Shown here: one piece after another, positions 22,128 through 34,649 of the stretch
Layout: every line of letters starts with the position of its first letter
How positions within the stretch are numbered: position 1 is the first letter of the stretch
Assembly: GCA_033032865.1 (NCBI GenBank)
Contig: JAWHQI010000001.1
Span: 5,336,001 to 5,400,000 of the forward strand
Direction: 5' to 3'
Length of the DNA stretch: 64,000 nt
DNA from: Dactylorhiza incarnata
Lineage: Eukaryota; Streptophyta; Magnoliopsida; Asparagales; Orchidaceae
Position numbers and translations under genes: made by a program
The notes under the pieces: model-generated
Database searches by the model: none
What the model saw: only the letters and a program-made list of their open reading frames with translations
Told to the model about the DNA's origin: nothing

Positions 22128-25100
22128 GTGCAGGTACAAAACTATCCACACATAAAGGAACATTGGTATTTGGATAGTGGTTGCTCTAAGCACATGACAG
22201 GAAACAAGGCCAACCTAAGCAATTACAAGGCAAAGCTTGGACCCAAAGTGATTTTTGGAGACTCCAACTATGGACAAACCAAAGGATATGGAAAAATCAA
22301 AGTTGGAGCAGTTACCTTCAAAGAGGTAGCATATGTCAAGGGTCTCAAGCATAACCTCATTAGCATAAGCCAGCTATGTGATGAAGGTTATCAGGTAACT
22401 TTTAATCATTCCTTATGTCTTATTACCAATAATAAAAACATCAATGTGTTATCTGGTATTAGACATGGAAATATTTATTTAGTCAATTTTGGCTCTGTCA
22501 ATTCAGACATTTGTTTATTTAATTCAATAAGTAAAACAAATGAATTATGACATAAAAGGCTAGGACATATTAACCTTAGAACTATATCTAAGCTCTCCAA
22601 GGACAATCTAGTAAGAGGACTGCCTTCTGGTTCATACAAGAAGGAAGGACTTTGCAGGGCTTGTCAACTAGGTAAGCAGACCAAGAGTAGTTTTAAATCT
22701 TTATCCAAAAGTGATTCACCTAGGATTCTGTACTTACTGCATTTGGATCTCTTTGGACCCACTGCAATACAGAGTTTAAGAGGGAAGCATTACACTTTAG
22801 TTTTGTAGATGACTTCTCTAGATTCACTTGGGTGTTCTTTCTTAGGAACAAGTCTGACACCTTCAGTGTTCTGACAGACTTTCTCAGGTCCATCAAGATT
22901 GAGTACTCTAATCTAGTTGCATTGATCAGAAGTGATCATGGCACTGAGTTTGAATCTCTTCTAATGAGAGAATTCTGTGGAAAAGAAGGGATCATGCAAT
23001 GTTTCTCTGCTCCTAGAACTCCTCAACAAAATGGGGTAGCTGAAAGGAAAAATAGAACACTACTTGAATCAGCAACTACATTGCTTGATGATGCTCACTT
23101 GTCAATCTCTTTTTGGGCAGAGGCAGTGAACACAACAAATTATGTGTTGAACAGGAGTTTGATACACAAACTTAAGGGTAAAACACCCTATGAATTACTT
23201 AAGAATAAAAAGTCTAAGGTTAACTATTTTAAGATTTTTGGCTGTAAATGCTATGTGCATAACAATGATAAGAAATATCTAAGGAAAATTGAAGCAAAGG
23301 CTGCTGAAGGTATATTCCTTGGATACTCTTTTTCTAGTAAATCATATAGAGTCTATAACAAATCAACTCTTAAGATAGAAGAGTCCATGCATGTTTCTTT
23401 TGATGAAACTAATATATTGAATGAGGAGAGGAATACCACCTCTACCAAAGATATTTTGTAGGAACCAGCTCTATGTGAAGAGCTCAATGGATTAGATCTA
23501 CAGAATGAAGATTCTCTACTTCCATCAACTCAAATTATTGAAGACAGTGAAGAAGAAGATAATCCAGAAGATCTTGCTAATAATTCTAATCAAGTGACAG
23601 CTGATCAAATCCCTCAAGAGGAAACTCTTGCTGAACCCATTCCAACTGTTGATCACATCATAGTTAGAGATCATCCAATATCCCAAATTATTGGAGACAT
23701 CTCAGCAGGTGTTCAAACAAGGCATCAACTCAACCAAAATTAGATGCACACTTGTTTCTTATCACAAGTTAAACCTCAATCCATAAAAGATGCAGAACAA
23801 GATCCAAATTGGATTCTTGTAATGCAAGAGGAACTCAATCAATTTGAAAGGAACAAGGTTTGGGATTTGGTTCCAGGACCAAAGGGCCATCCAGTCATTG
23901 ACACTAAATGGGTCTTCAGGAACAAGCTAGATGATCAAGGCTTCACAATCAGAAATGAAGCAAGATTGGTAGCCCAAGGATACTCTCAGGAAGAAGGAAT
24001 TGATTATGATCAAACCTTTGCTCATGTTGCTAGACTTGAAGCTATCATGATATTTCTTGCCTTTGCTGCTTTCAAGAAATTCAAAGTATATCAGATGGAT
24101 GTGAAGAGTGCATTCTTGAATGGAGATATCAAAGAAGAAGTATATATGGAATAATCACCAGGTTTTATCTCTCCAACTCACTCTTCCTATGTTTTAAAGC
24201 TTAATAAAGCTCTCTATGGTCTCAAGCAAGCTCCCAGAGCATGGTATGAGACCTTAGCTAATTTTCTTTTAGAGAACAAATTCTGTAGAGGCAATGTTGA
24301 TAAAACTTTATTTTTCAGGATACATAAAAATCAAACTTTACTAGTTCAAATTTATGTAGATGATATTATATTTGGCTCTACTGATTCAAATTTATGCAAA
24401 AGGTTTTCTGACCTAATGCAATTTAAATTTTAAATGAGTAGTATGGGTGAGTTATCTTACTTCCTTGGCCTTCAAGTGAAGCAAACTCCAAATGGCATAT
24501 TCATATCACAATCCAAGTATGCTAAGGAATTAGTGAAAAGATTTGGTATGTCTGATGCTTCTACCATGAAAACACCCATGCCCTCCAATAATATTGTAGA
24601 CAATGATAAATCAGGGAAACCTGTTGATCAAAAAGTGTATAGAGCAATTGTTGTCTCTTTACTTTACATAACAGCTAGTAGACCAGTCATAATGTTTGCT
24701 ACATGTATTTGTGCTAGGTTCTAAGTTAACCCCAAAGAATCTCACCTTATTTTATTAAAAATAATTTTGAGAAATATAAAAGGTTGTCCAAATCTAGGAC
24801 TCTGGTATCCAACTGCATCAGAATTTGAATTAACTGGATTCTCAGACTCTGATTAGGCTGGATGCAGAGTAGACAGGAATAGCGCATCAGGAACTTGCCA
24901 GTTCCTTGGTGATAAGCTTGTGTCTTGGTTTTGTAACAAACAGACATCTGTGTCTACATCAACAGCTGAAGCAGAATATATTGTTGTTGGCAGTTGCTGC
25001 TCATAGATTTTGTGGATACAAAATCAACTTCTAGACTATGGTATCAACTTAAATAAATTAATTATATTTTGTGACAATACTAGTGCAATACCTATAGCAC

Positions 25101-25291
25101 AAAATCCAGTACTCCATAGTAGGACTAAACACATAAAAATTAGGCACCACTTTATCAGAGATAATGTGGATAAAAATAAAATTTGTCTACAATTTATTCC
25201 TACTAACTTACAAAGAGCTGATATTTTCACCAAACCTTTGGATGAAAAGAAGCATATCTTCTTTATAAATCAGCTAGGAATGATAGATTGA
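22128..25291 (+). pseudogene. pol: pol of the SIRE-like copia element, multiply broken
   Basis: Protease with DSGCSKHMTG at about 22173. Integrase zinc-binding HKRLGHINL near 22551, with CRACQLGKQTK. Integrase core with DDFSRFTWV, SDHGTEFE and PQQNGVAERKN up to about 23461. RT from about 23800, with [31 protein letters not shown] and YVDDIIFGS near 24354. RNase H to 25291, including CDNTSAI and TKHIKIRHHFIRD. Breaks: stops at 22548, 23459, 23741, 24152, 24431, 24722 and others, and a missing base near 22800 that shifts the frame inside integrase. The catalytic residues I can see are otherwise kept. Confidence 0.88.
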
Positions 25292-25329
25292 GACTCAATA
25301 AATTAAAAATTAAATTTTCTACTTATCCC

Positions 25330-25480
25330 ATCATTTTGTCGAACGGAGATCGACGAAATTTAATCATTCGTCGAACGGAGATCGATGAAGCCTATTAGAT
25401 CCAGAGATCGACGAAGACAGCTCGTTCGTCGAACTGAGATCGACGAAAATTCATTTTTTGTTGAACGCGGTTTGATGAAG
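25330..25480 (+). repeat. second internal cluster of TTCGTCGAA motifs, directly after pol
   Basis: TTCGTCGAAC followed by GGAGATCGACGAA recurs about four times within 150 bp. Each forms an 8-bp stem (TTCGTCGA / TCGACGAA) with a 7-base loop. The cluster starts about 40 bp after the RNase H stop and is read through by the extra 3' frame. Confidence 0.85.
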
Positions 25481-28406
25481 CCCAAGACTCTTCGACTTCT
25501 GATTTTATTAGGTTTAGCCGAACTCAGTTCCACGAAAACTTGCGCCTTCTCCGATCTCTTTCTTTATAATCAAAATTTTGATTTCATTTCATCTTTGCGC
25601 CTACAGAAATTGCTCTTGCTTCCCTCTAGTTCCCTTGCACTTGATCTATCTTTCTCTTGCAGGTACTCAATGGCAATCTCTCAAGCAATGATCTCGTCCA
25701 TGAAGTTTGATGCAGGCTTTGACATTGACATGGAATCTTTTGCTCATTCCGACCAAGTATTCCAGGACATTCTTCGACTTTTTGAAGAGCAGCAGTTAAG
25801 GAAATTCATGAAAACCAGAATAAAACTTCCAGTGGCAGAGATAAAAGAATGGGTGCATACCATACAGTTAGAGAATGCAACAACAATCTCAGGATCAATT
25901 TCAGGAAACCAAGTTCCTCTTACCCCAGAGATTTTAACAGTAGTTTTTGGTTTGATGAATGGTAATGATGAATTAGATATTACTTCTGATGAATTTAATA
26001 GTGCTTTGGAGAAAATGGGTCACTCCAGTGGAAACCCTAATCATATTTTAAAGAAGATTTTGTCTATTGAATACAAATTCTTGGCTGATATAGTTGGAAA
26101 AGTTTTGCTAGGCAAAACTTCTGCTCATGATTACATTACTAGGCACCAATTTCTTTTGATGGTGGCCTTAGTTCAGAAGAAACAAATCAATTGGAGATTG
26201 ATTCTCTTTGAATCAATAAAGAAAAAGCAAAGTAAATTAAGTGTTTGATATGGAAGGATTTTAGGCATTATTCTTCAAGAGAAATGCCCAGACCTATCGG
26301 TGTCACCAAAGGTCTTCATAAATGCAAGCAAGAGGCTGACTTCAACTCTCTTTGGCAAGTGGGAAAGGGTGATTCCTAAGAGGACTCCAAGGACAGAATC
26401 TTCCAGGACAGCTTCTGAAAGCACCAGGACTGACCCAGTCACTCCCTCACCCCTACCAGAAGTTCCTCCCCTTGAATCTTCAACTCCTCTCCCCTCTCAA
26501 CCTCTTCAGCACACCTCTCCTGAAGAAGTTCCTCCCTCAGATAATCCTATAAATACTCCTTCTTCTCCTCCTCTCCAGACAAATCTGTCTTCAGAGCTTC
26601 TATCATCCCCTATCTCAGCTGATGATTCTCTTCCCCCTCATGATTGTCTCCCTCCCCCCTTCATTCCACCTCCATCTTTTGACCTCTTGTCTCCTCCACA
26701 TTCTCCACCTCAATCTCCTATCCATGTGGATAATACTCCACCCCTATCCTATGCTACCAACATCTTCATACCATCATCTATTCCATCTTCTTCTATACCA
26801 GAACCATCATCCTCTCATCATACACCAAATTTTTTGTAGGTTGATTTCTCCTCAATAGCTGACCAGATATTTAATCATATCTCTCCTAAGCTAACTGCTC
26901 TTCTTGATGAGAAGCTAGTTCCAGTTCTCCAAGCCATATCTGACCTTTCCTCTAAACTTGTATCCTTCCCTACCTCTTCTACACCTGTCCCTTCTTCTAG
27001 GGGCCTAGATTCAGGTCTCCCTGAAACTAGGCAGGGGGAGATGCTTGATGAAGAAGCTCCAGATATTGCAGGTTCAGATATGATCATTGGGTTTGAAGCA
27101 GCTCCAGGTTCAGATACAGTTATTGATGAAGAAGTTACAGTTATAGAATCAGTTCCAGTTATAGATTCAATAAATAATATTTCTATTACTCCCTCAATAG
27201 ATATTATTCATTTGTTATCAAAGTTTAATTCAGTTTTCAGCAGTCTGCCTAAGACTCAAATTTATTCAAAAGCTATAGTTCCATATACAGCTCCAGTAGA
27301 TACAGCTAGACTAAAGAAAATCATCAAAAGCTTTCAAGTTTCAGTTCCAGTTCAGGCTCCAGTTAAAGTTGCAGGTTCAAAAGGAGTTGGCTTAGTGAAT
27401 TCACCTCCAACATTTGTTTTTGATGATTCCCCTCTTCCAAAGGATATTGATTTTGATGATGATATTGCTCCTCAAGAACAACAAGATGTTGTTAAGTCTA
27501 TTCAAGAGATTGATGATTTGTACAATGCCCCTACTCAGTCTTCTGATAATGATAGTGATGATGATGATTCTGATGATAAATCTTCAAAGAAAAGAAAGTC
27601 AAGAAGGAAAGCAAAGGTTGTTGCTGTTCCTAAACCTCCATCTTCAACAAATGACACCCCATATTACATTTTGCATAACATAACCCTCACCAAGGATTCT
27701 CCAGCATGGATGAGATTCTCCAGGAATGAGAACAACGGGAGAAAGAAAATGAAAAAGACAGGCTTCTACTCAGATAAGCCAGTAAAATTTAATCACCCTC
27801 CTCCCCTCCTCCTCCTCCTCCTCCTCCAGCAGCAGGATCAGCATGGATGTCCTCTTCTTCCTCTCAGAAATCTGTCCCCCGACATTCAAGAACATCAGAA
27901 GGAAGTCATAGAAGCTCAAGTGGCTCCCATCGTTCAAGATCAGCCAGAGCTCCTCCCTCAAGATCTGCCAGATCTTCTTCCTCAGTATATAAATATCATA
28001 TATTTGATGGCTCCTTTCACAGGAAAAAAATTCTGATGATCAATCTTCATATCAGGCCAGTGAAATTGATGAAAGGCCTCCATCTCCAGTAAATCCAGAA
28101 TCAGATAAGATAGCTCACATGGCTAGATTCAAAGAATCAATTGCTATAGCTCAGATAAATAAAGCCAAAGCAGAAGGCAAAGATTTCTCTCAGTATACTA
28201 CTATGTCTGATTTCAGAAGACATGAATTTGAAAGGTACAGCTCTAGACATCTCTTTAATGCTGAAGATTATCTAAGGTTGCACCCAGCTGCAGTGGTTAC
28301 TCATGCCTCATCTCAAACCCTGCTGGGAGCTAATGAACTCTATATGAGTAAAAGAGAATCTGAGAACCCAAACAGACAAATCATCTTCAAGCCCTCTTCA
28401 AAGTGA
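25385..28406 (+). pseudogene. extra 3' ORF (env-like position) of the SIRE-like element
   Basis: One long frame from 25385 with stops at 26246 and 26837. It continues to about 28036 and shifts frame near the (CTC)n run at 27798 and again before 28119, ending at TGA 28404. The N-terminal part (about 25670-26290) resembles the putative plant transposon protein domain found in extra ORFs of large plant retroelements (for example VPLTPEILTVVFGL). Next come a proline/serine-rich stretch (26430-26840), an acidic serine region (27540-27600), a basic stretch (KKRKSRRKAK) and a conserved-looking C-terminus (28119-28404). I see no convincing signal peptide or membrane anchor, so env-like describes position only. 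Confidence 0.7.
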
Positions 28407-28575
28407 CAGAGTAAAGCTTCTATTCTTTTGGTTTTGCTAATTCTGATTACAGTGTAAATCTGTCTAAATTCAGGGTGAAATATTTTCTATCTGCTGAAAT
28501 GATTTAAAATTCTGTCAGATATATATGCTCTGTGTTTGTTGTTTGTTTTATTTATTATTTGTCAAATAGTATCCT

Positions 28576-28594
28576 AACCCCAATAGGGGGAGAT
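28576..28594 (+). other. polypurine tract of the SIRE-like element
   Basis: AATAGGGGGAGAT abuts the 3' LTR start at 28595, the usual site of plus-strand priming. Confidence 0.88.
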
Positions 28595-30087
28595 TGTTGG
28601 AACAACTCTATTACTGATTTGGGCTAGGATCATTATCTGTGACTAGGACTCAAATTGACCCATTTGTATAGTCTAAGGGTCAAGGTTTAAGTGTGTCTGA
28701 GTTAGATAGAACTTAGGAAAATTCCAAGTTTCTGTGTTCGACGAACATCATTCTGCGTTTGAAGAACATCATTCTGCGTTCGACGAACTCCTTTCTGAGT
28801 TTGACGAATGTCGTGTTTCAGTTCGACGAACTTGCTCCTCTGCTTGACGAATTCAGTCCTCCAGCCAGTTCAACAATTTTTATCTCAGTTCGATGAACTC
28901 CAATTTGAGATCGACGAACTCAGCTCTGTGTTCGACGAATAACTAAATGTTCAGTTCGACGAACTCAGCTTTCAATTCGACGAACTCAGCTCTCAGCTCG
29001 ACGAACTCAACTTTCTGTTCGACGAATTTCTTCTTTAGCTTGACAATTTTTGATGAATCAGTTATCTCTATTTGCTCTAACTCAGATCGACTAATCAACA
29101 ACGGATCTATTCAGTTATTTGGACTTATTCATTATCAGATAAGTCTTGATTTGATCTTTCCTTTTCTTATTCCTTTCCATTCTCTTCTTTCGAGAAAATA
29201 GCCGTTGACATATTGGAAAATGATACTTTCATGGAAAAGGAAAAAGAATTAAAGTATTATTGCTGAATCAAATTGCAGTTCCAAGAATAATCATTTGAGA
29301 TTATTTTATTCCTTAATCAGTAGATTTGAATTTCAAATCAGTCAGATATATCTAAGGAAAAATAGATATAGAAGATAACAAGGAGATATATTAGAGTATA
29401 GAGAAGAAAAGAGATATACCAGTGGATATAATAGAAAAACAAAGAAGATATAGAAGATACTTGAGAAATACTCAGAGCGACAGAAATCTTCATCTTCTAC
29501 AGCAGCATTTTCATTCCCTGAGAACATTCTTCATCCAAGAGAAAGCTCCATCCATTATCTGTCAAGAATTTCTATTAGACAGGGGGAGCTTTACAACACA
29601 ACAATCCAGTAGTCTTCTATCAGATTTTGTTAACAGAGAAGAACTTCATAAACACCTTTTTGTTTATTTTACCTCATCTTGTACAGGGTTCTAACTCCCT
29701 TCAAAAGTTAAACCTTTGGTGGCAGGGCAGCTGATCAAAAACCTGTGATTTGGTTTGAGCATCTGATCAAAAGCTTAGTGGTGATAGGGCACCTGATCAA
29801 AAACCTAGTGGATTCCTACCAAGGGTGGTAGAAGAGTAGATGTACCCAGGTTGATTGGGGAACTACTATAGATCCTTGTGTCTACTGTGATTGTGTTTTT
29901 CTTTCTGTACTATGATGTGTTGTGTTTATTATTTTTGTTTAGCTTTTATACTCACTCAGCTACACGTATATAAATCGCTATTTTAATTCTGCTATAAAAC
30001 AAGTTAAAAACTTTTAAGACTCTACTCACCTCCCCCCCCCCCCCCCCCCACTCTAGAGTAAAGCTAAGATCTAATACCTCACTTTCA
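28595..30087 (+). repeat. 3' LTR of the SIRE-like element
   Basis: 1,493 bp. It matches the 5' LTR but lacks about 105 bp corresponding to 19290-19395. The TTCGACGAA array recurs at 28735-29030 with a slightly different number of units, including one extra unit near 28755. A C-run lies at about 30033-30050. Confidence 0.93.
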
Positions 30088-30916
30088 CCCTCCTAGGAGT
30101 GGAGTGCCCGATCAACTGTTTCCATAGCTACGACGGAAGTACCTGAGAGTCTTGTTACCTCCGAAAAGCTGGAACAAAAGGTCTGTGCCTCGCAGAGTTG
30201 TGTGAGTGAGTTGCACTGTATGAACATAGCATAACATATCATAACATACATACATCCTATCGGTATACGCACTTGCAGATCCTTATCATATAAATTAGTA
30301 TGAGCTCTTTTATATGATAAGTTAAAATTCTGGAAACCTTAACTTATAAGTTTGTATGGGAATTCATATAAGTTAAGGTACTCATTGTGATGATAGTATA
30401 GTAGTTTACCTGTTATCTTTACTTGCGTCGTATTATTTATTTACTGCTTTACTTTCTGTTTCTTTACTGATGTACTTTCTGCTCACTACTTATATATACT
30501 GCTAACTTATAATATACTTGTTTTACTTTATACACATGATAGCTTATCTCCATGTCACTTGTTCTTGCTTTACCCCATGTTGTCCTCCTCTTCGTCCTCC
30601 CGTACGGAACCTAGGAGTCATGGGGGAGGCGAGGACAAAATGGCTTAGTCTTTTTGACTAATGATCGGATGTGGTCGTAACACCAGGAGATCGAGGAGCT
30701 GGAGCAGCAGTACGACCAACAGGATGTGATGGTAGGACCTGAGGAGCAGTTGTCGCACATTACTACTACTACCCAGCGTCAGGTTGTTGAGAGATATTGT
30801 ATAGCTTCCGCATAATATATATATATATATATAGAGAGTGTCATTCTATTTTCATTTGGATTTGTACCGGGCATAAGCCCTTGCACTCTTTTTCATACTC
30901 ATTGTGGACTATTTCT

Positions 30917-30973
<57 letters not shown>

Positions 30974-31130
30974 CGCTGTGATCGTGGACCATTTTTGTTA
31001 CTTCTATTCTTATTTATTGGCCTGTGATATGATCGTACTAGCCGGCAGGATCAACGCCGAGCGGTGGAGACTAACCCGTGAGTTGGTGTCACCGTAAGGC
31101 GGTGGTTCTGGGCATAAGTTTGGGAACTCT
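30088..31130. other. right part of the host repeat, with AT microsatellites
   Basis: Continuation of the sequence split by the copia element, starting with its target duplication CCCTC. AT microsatellites lie at about 30817-30833 and 30921-30970. No gene is recognised. The layout resembles 3590-4100 of the 1-kb repeat. Confidence 0.55.
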
Positions 31131-33655
31131 CTTGTAAGGAGGAGAGGGATCTTACACACTTGGCAGAGATTTTATCTACCCTCCACAAGTTCAAGATGAG
31201 GCTAAACCCGTCGAAGTGCATCTTCGGGCCAGGAAGGGGAAATTCCTTGGTCATCTCCTAACACCGGCGGGAGTAGAACCAAATCCAGATAAGGTCAAGG
31301 CAATCATGGAGATGGAAGCGCCTAGAAATACGAAGGAAGTTCAACACCTGACGGGTAGATTGGCAGGGCTAAGTAGGTTCCTCTCTCGGGTAGGGGAGAA
31401 ATGCTCGACCTTCTTTTAAGCACTCCGAGACAACAAGAAGTTTGAGTGGTCGACCGAGTGTCCAGAAGCCTTCAAGAGATTGAAGTTCCAACTCACTCGG
31501 GCACCCTTATTGCAAGGGCCCAAGGAGGGATAAGACCTCTTCCTTTATGTCGGGGTAGGAGCCGAGGCGGTAAGTTCGATCATGGTTCGTGAGGAGGGTA
31601 AAAAACAACTCCCAATCTACTATGTGAGTAAGGTCTTGTGAAAGGCGGAGCTGCGATATCCATCCTGGAAAAATGGCTTTTGCTTTGATCATCTTCGCCA
31701 GGAAGCTTCGACCCTATTTCCAGGCTCACTCGATTAGGGTGGTGACAAATCACCCCTCCGCAACATCCTCGAAGGAGTAGAGCATTCAGGGAGATTGGGC
31801 ATGTGGTCGGTAGAACTTAGCGAGTTTGACATCACATACGTCCCTCGACTAGCCATAAAGGACCAAGCAGTGACAAATTTTCTGGCAGACTACACCGTGG
31901 AGGTAGATGAGGCAAAGGCACCCCAGCGGGTGGCCTGGTAGATGTTTGTGGACGGAGCCTCAGGGAAAAACTCCTGTGGGGGAGGCGTCATCCTGATCAG
32001 TCCTCAGTGTGCCATGATAGAACAGGCCATTGATTTCCACTTCCCAGTCACCAACAAGCAAGCGGAGTATGAGGTCGTGGTCGCAGGGCTCCGCCTAGCT
32101 CGGGGGCCGGGGAACTAAGACATTCGAGTTTACTCTGATTCCATGGTGTGCACGTCCCAGGTTTGAGGAGAGTTCAAGGCAAGAGAGCCGGTACTGCAAC
32201 GTTACCTGGTGAAGGTAAAAGGCTTGGTGGACACGTTCCGATATTTCTCCATACAACATGTTTCGAGGGAGGAGAACCCACGAGTGGACGGACTGGCCAA
32301 ATACGGCCACAGGGTCAGGGGCACGGTCATAGGATTGTTCTGAACCCCTCCGTCGAGGAAGGGGGGATGATGGACATCGACCAACCCTCATCCTGGATGG
32401 ATCCATTTGTAGTTTTCCTAACCACAGGTGAATTTCATGTGGAGGTTTAGGACAAGAGACGGTTCAGGTATAGGTCGGCCTACTATTTATTGAGTGATAG
32501 GGTGCTCTATAGGAGGACCCTGTCCGGTCCTTTGGCGAGATGCCTCTCCGAGAGAGTAGTTTCGCAGGTCCTAGAAGAGATCCACTCAAGTGAGTGTGGG
32601 AGTCATTCGGGAAGCCAGACCTTAGAAAAAAGGGTGCTGAGAATGGGGTACTTTTGGCCCACCATCAGGAAGGATGCAGAAGTGTTTGCAAGAAAGTGCC
32701 AAAAATTCCATCTCTACGCCCCACTCCAGCTTCAGCCAGACCAACATCTCCGATCAATCACCACCCCCTAGCCATTCGCCATTTGGGGAATGGACCTCGT
32801 AAGGTCGTTCCCCCAAGCGAGGTGGCAGAGAAAGTTTCTCCTAGTGATGATCAACTAATTCTCCAAGTGGATGAATGTGAAGGCTCTAGCAAAAACGACC
32901 TCTCTGGTAGTAAAAAAATTCATTTGGGGAGATATGATCTACAGGTATGGTCTACTTCTCACCATCGTCACGGACAATGGTCTGCAGTTTGCCAGCCTAG
33001 AGCTCCCGAACTTCTGCAACCAGCTAGGCATGGACCTGCATTTCACTTCGGTTCCCCACTCAAGGAGCAATGACCAGGTTGAGGCAACCAACAAAGTCAA
33101 CATTAACTTGCTAAAGAAGAAGGTGGAAAACCTGAAAGGAAGCTGGGTAGAGCTGCTTCCCTGAGTCCTTTGGGATTTGAGAACTACCCCCACCACATCC
33201 ATAGGCGAAACTCTCTTTAATCTATCTCACATCTCAGAGGCCCTGATTTCGGTTAAGTTCGATGTCCGGAGTCCCCGAGTGGTGGCAGCAGAAGACGGGG
33301 ATGAAGAGTTGAAGCTAGAGAATAAGGAGGCACAACGACTCTCGCTAGACTTTGTGGAGGAGCTCCACGACCGAGCAACGATCCGCCAAGAGGAGGTCAA
33401 ACGGAGGATGGCAAGACACTCTGACAAACACATTCAAATCAAGCAGTTCGAAGAGGGGGACTTGGTCCTAAAGAAGGTCGACGCCGCAAGGAGATCCGCA
33501 ACAGTCGACAAGCTCATCCTAATTAGGAGGGCCCATTTGTGATCTCTGAAGTGTTGAAGACCGACAGATATCGCCTACAAAACATCGAGGGAGAGTTTCT
33601 TGGAAACACTTTGAGTGGCGACGATCTAATGCGTTTCTACCCCAAGTTGTGATGT
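31130..33655 (+). pseudogene. pol: degraded Ty3/gypsy pol, Tat lineage
   Basis: Starts mid-RT (RLNPSKCIFG near 31198) and runs through the thumb (GHLLTPAGVEPNPDKVKAI) and a first RNase H (31440-31910). A second RNase H follows (FVDGASGKNSCGGGVILISP near 31943-32118). Integrase begins with a zinc finger (HSGSQTLEKRVLRMGYFWPT, CQKFHLYAP near 32600-32720). Its core has TDNGLQFAS near 32960, and the C-terminal part ends at about 33650. A second, archaeal-like RNase H between the first RNase H and integrase marks the Tat group. Many stops and frameshifts, the missing 5' half and no recognisable LTRs show that it is dead. Confidence 0.85.
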
Positions 33656-33769
33656 AACTGTTTTGGTACATTTGTTTTAAATAATAAGTTGACAACACCC
33701 TATACTGCAAATTTATAGTAATTGAGTACCTGCATGATAGGTACCACAAATCAAAGATGCATGAAAAGA

Positions 33770-34620
33770 GACTCCTCGAGCAGAGAGTTTTCATAGACCA
33801 GGATGTTGCACTGGGATCCTCCCCTACAGGATGGCTACTTGCCCCCTCGAGTGAATTATATGTCCTCGAGTAAAGAGTGGTCGTAGACCAGGTCGCTGCA
33901 CTGGCTCCTCCCCTGCAGGCTGGCCACTTGCCCCCTCGAGTGAGTTCTATATCCTTGAGTAGAGAGTTGTCGTAGACCAGGCCATTGCACTAGGCCCCTT
34001 CCCTGTAGGCTGGCTATTTCCCCCTCGAATGAGTTCTTTGTCCTCGAGTAGAGAGTTGACGTAGACTAGGCCGTTGCACTGGGCTCCTCCCCTGCAGGCT
34101 GTCTACTTGCCACCTCGAGTGAGTTCTATGTCCTCGAGAAAATAGTTGTCGTAGACTAGGTCGATGCACTGGGCTCCTCCCATGTAGGCTGGCTACTTGC
34201 CCCCTCGAGTGAGTTCTATGTCCTTGAGCAGAGAGTTGTCGTAGACCATGCCATTGCACTGGGCTCCTCCCCTACAGGCTGGCTACTTGCCCCCTCGAGT
34301 AAGTTCTATATCCTCGAGCAGAGAGTTGTCGTAGACCAGGTCGTTGCACTAGGCTCCTCCTCAGCAGACTGTTTACTTGCCCCCCTCGAGTATGTTCTAT
34401 GTTTTCGAGTAGAGAGCTGTTGTAGACCAGGCCGTCGCACTAGGCTCCTCCCATGTAGGCTGGTTACTTGCGGCCTCGAGTGAGTTCCATGTCTTTGACA
34501 GAGAGTTGCAGTAAACTAGTGGGCTCCTCCCCTGCAGGTTGGTTACTTGCCCCCTCGAGTGAGCTCTATGTATTCGAGCAGATAGTTGCAGTAATGTTGT
34601 TGTTCGACCACATAATGACT
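33770..34620. repeat. 90-bp minisatellite, about nine copies, 3' of the Tat integrase
   Basis: The landmark CCCCCTCGAG recurs at 33842, 33931, 34020, 34110, 34200, 34290, 34380, 34471 and 34550, spacing 89-91 bp (the last is 79). Each unit contains GAGAGTTGTCGTAGACCAGG and GGCTCCTCCCCTGCAGGCTG (each 20 bases or fewer). It lies just downstream of a Tat-type integrase, the known location of hypervariable tandem repeats in that lineage. Confidence 0.92.
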
Positions 34621-34649
34621 TTATGTCATAGAAATTGGCATTCATCATT

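Larger units (their letters stand above)
18373..30087 (+). mobile_element. Ty1/copia LTR retrotransposon of SIRE/Maximus type, decayed
   Basis: 11,715 bp with 5' LTR 18373-19949 and 3' LTR 28595-30087. LTRs begin TGTTGGAACAAC and end CTTTCA. The target duplication is CCCTC (18368-18372, 30088-30092). The order is LTR, Met-tRNA primer site, gag, acidic/coiled-coil spacer, protease, integrase, RT, RNase H, an extra reading frame of about 3 kb, purine tract, LTR. This order (integrase before RT) defines copia, and the large size with a 3' extra ORF fits SIRE/Maximus. Stops break every major domain and one base is missing in integrase, so the copy cannot make its own proteins. LTR divergence, including a deletion of about 105 bp in the 3' LTR, makes it clearly older than the neighbouring gypsy element. 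Confidence 0.93.

Noticed and set aside
33770..34620. CRISPR-like spacing
   Set aside because: Units are contiguous 90-bp minisatellite copies with no unique spacers, in plant DNA.
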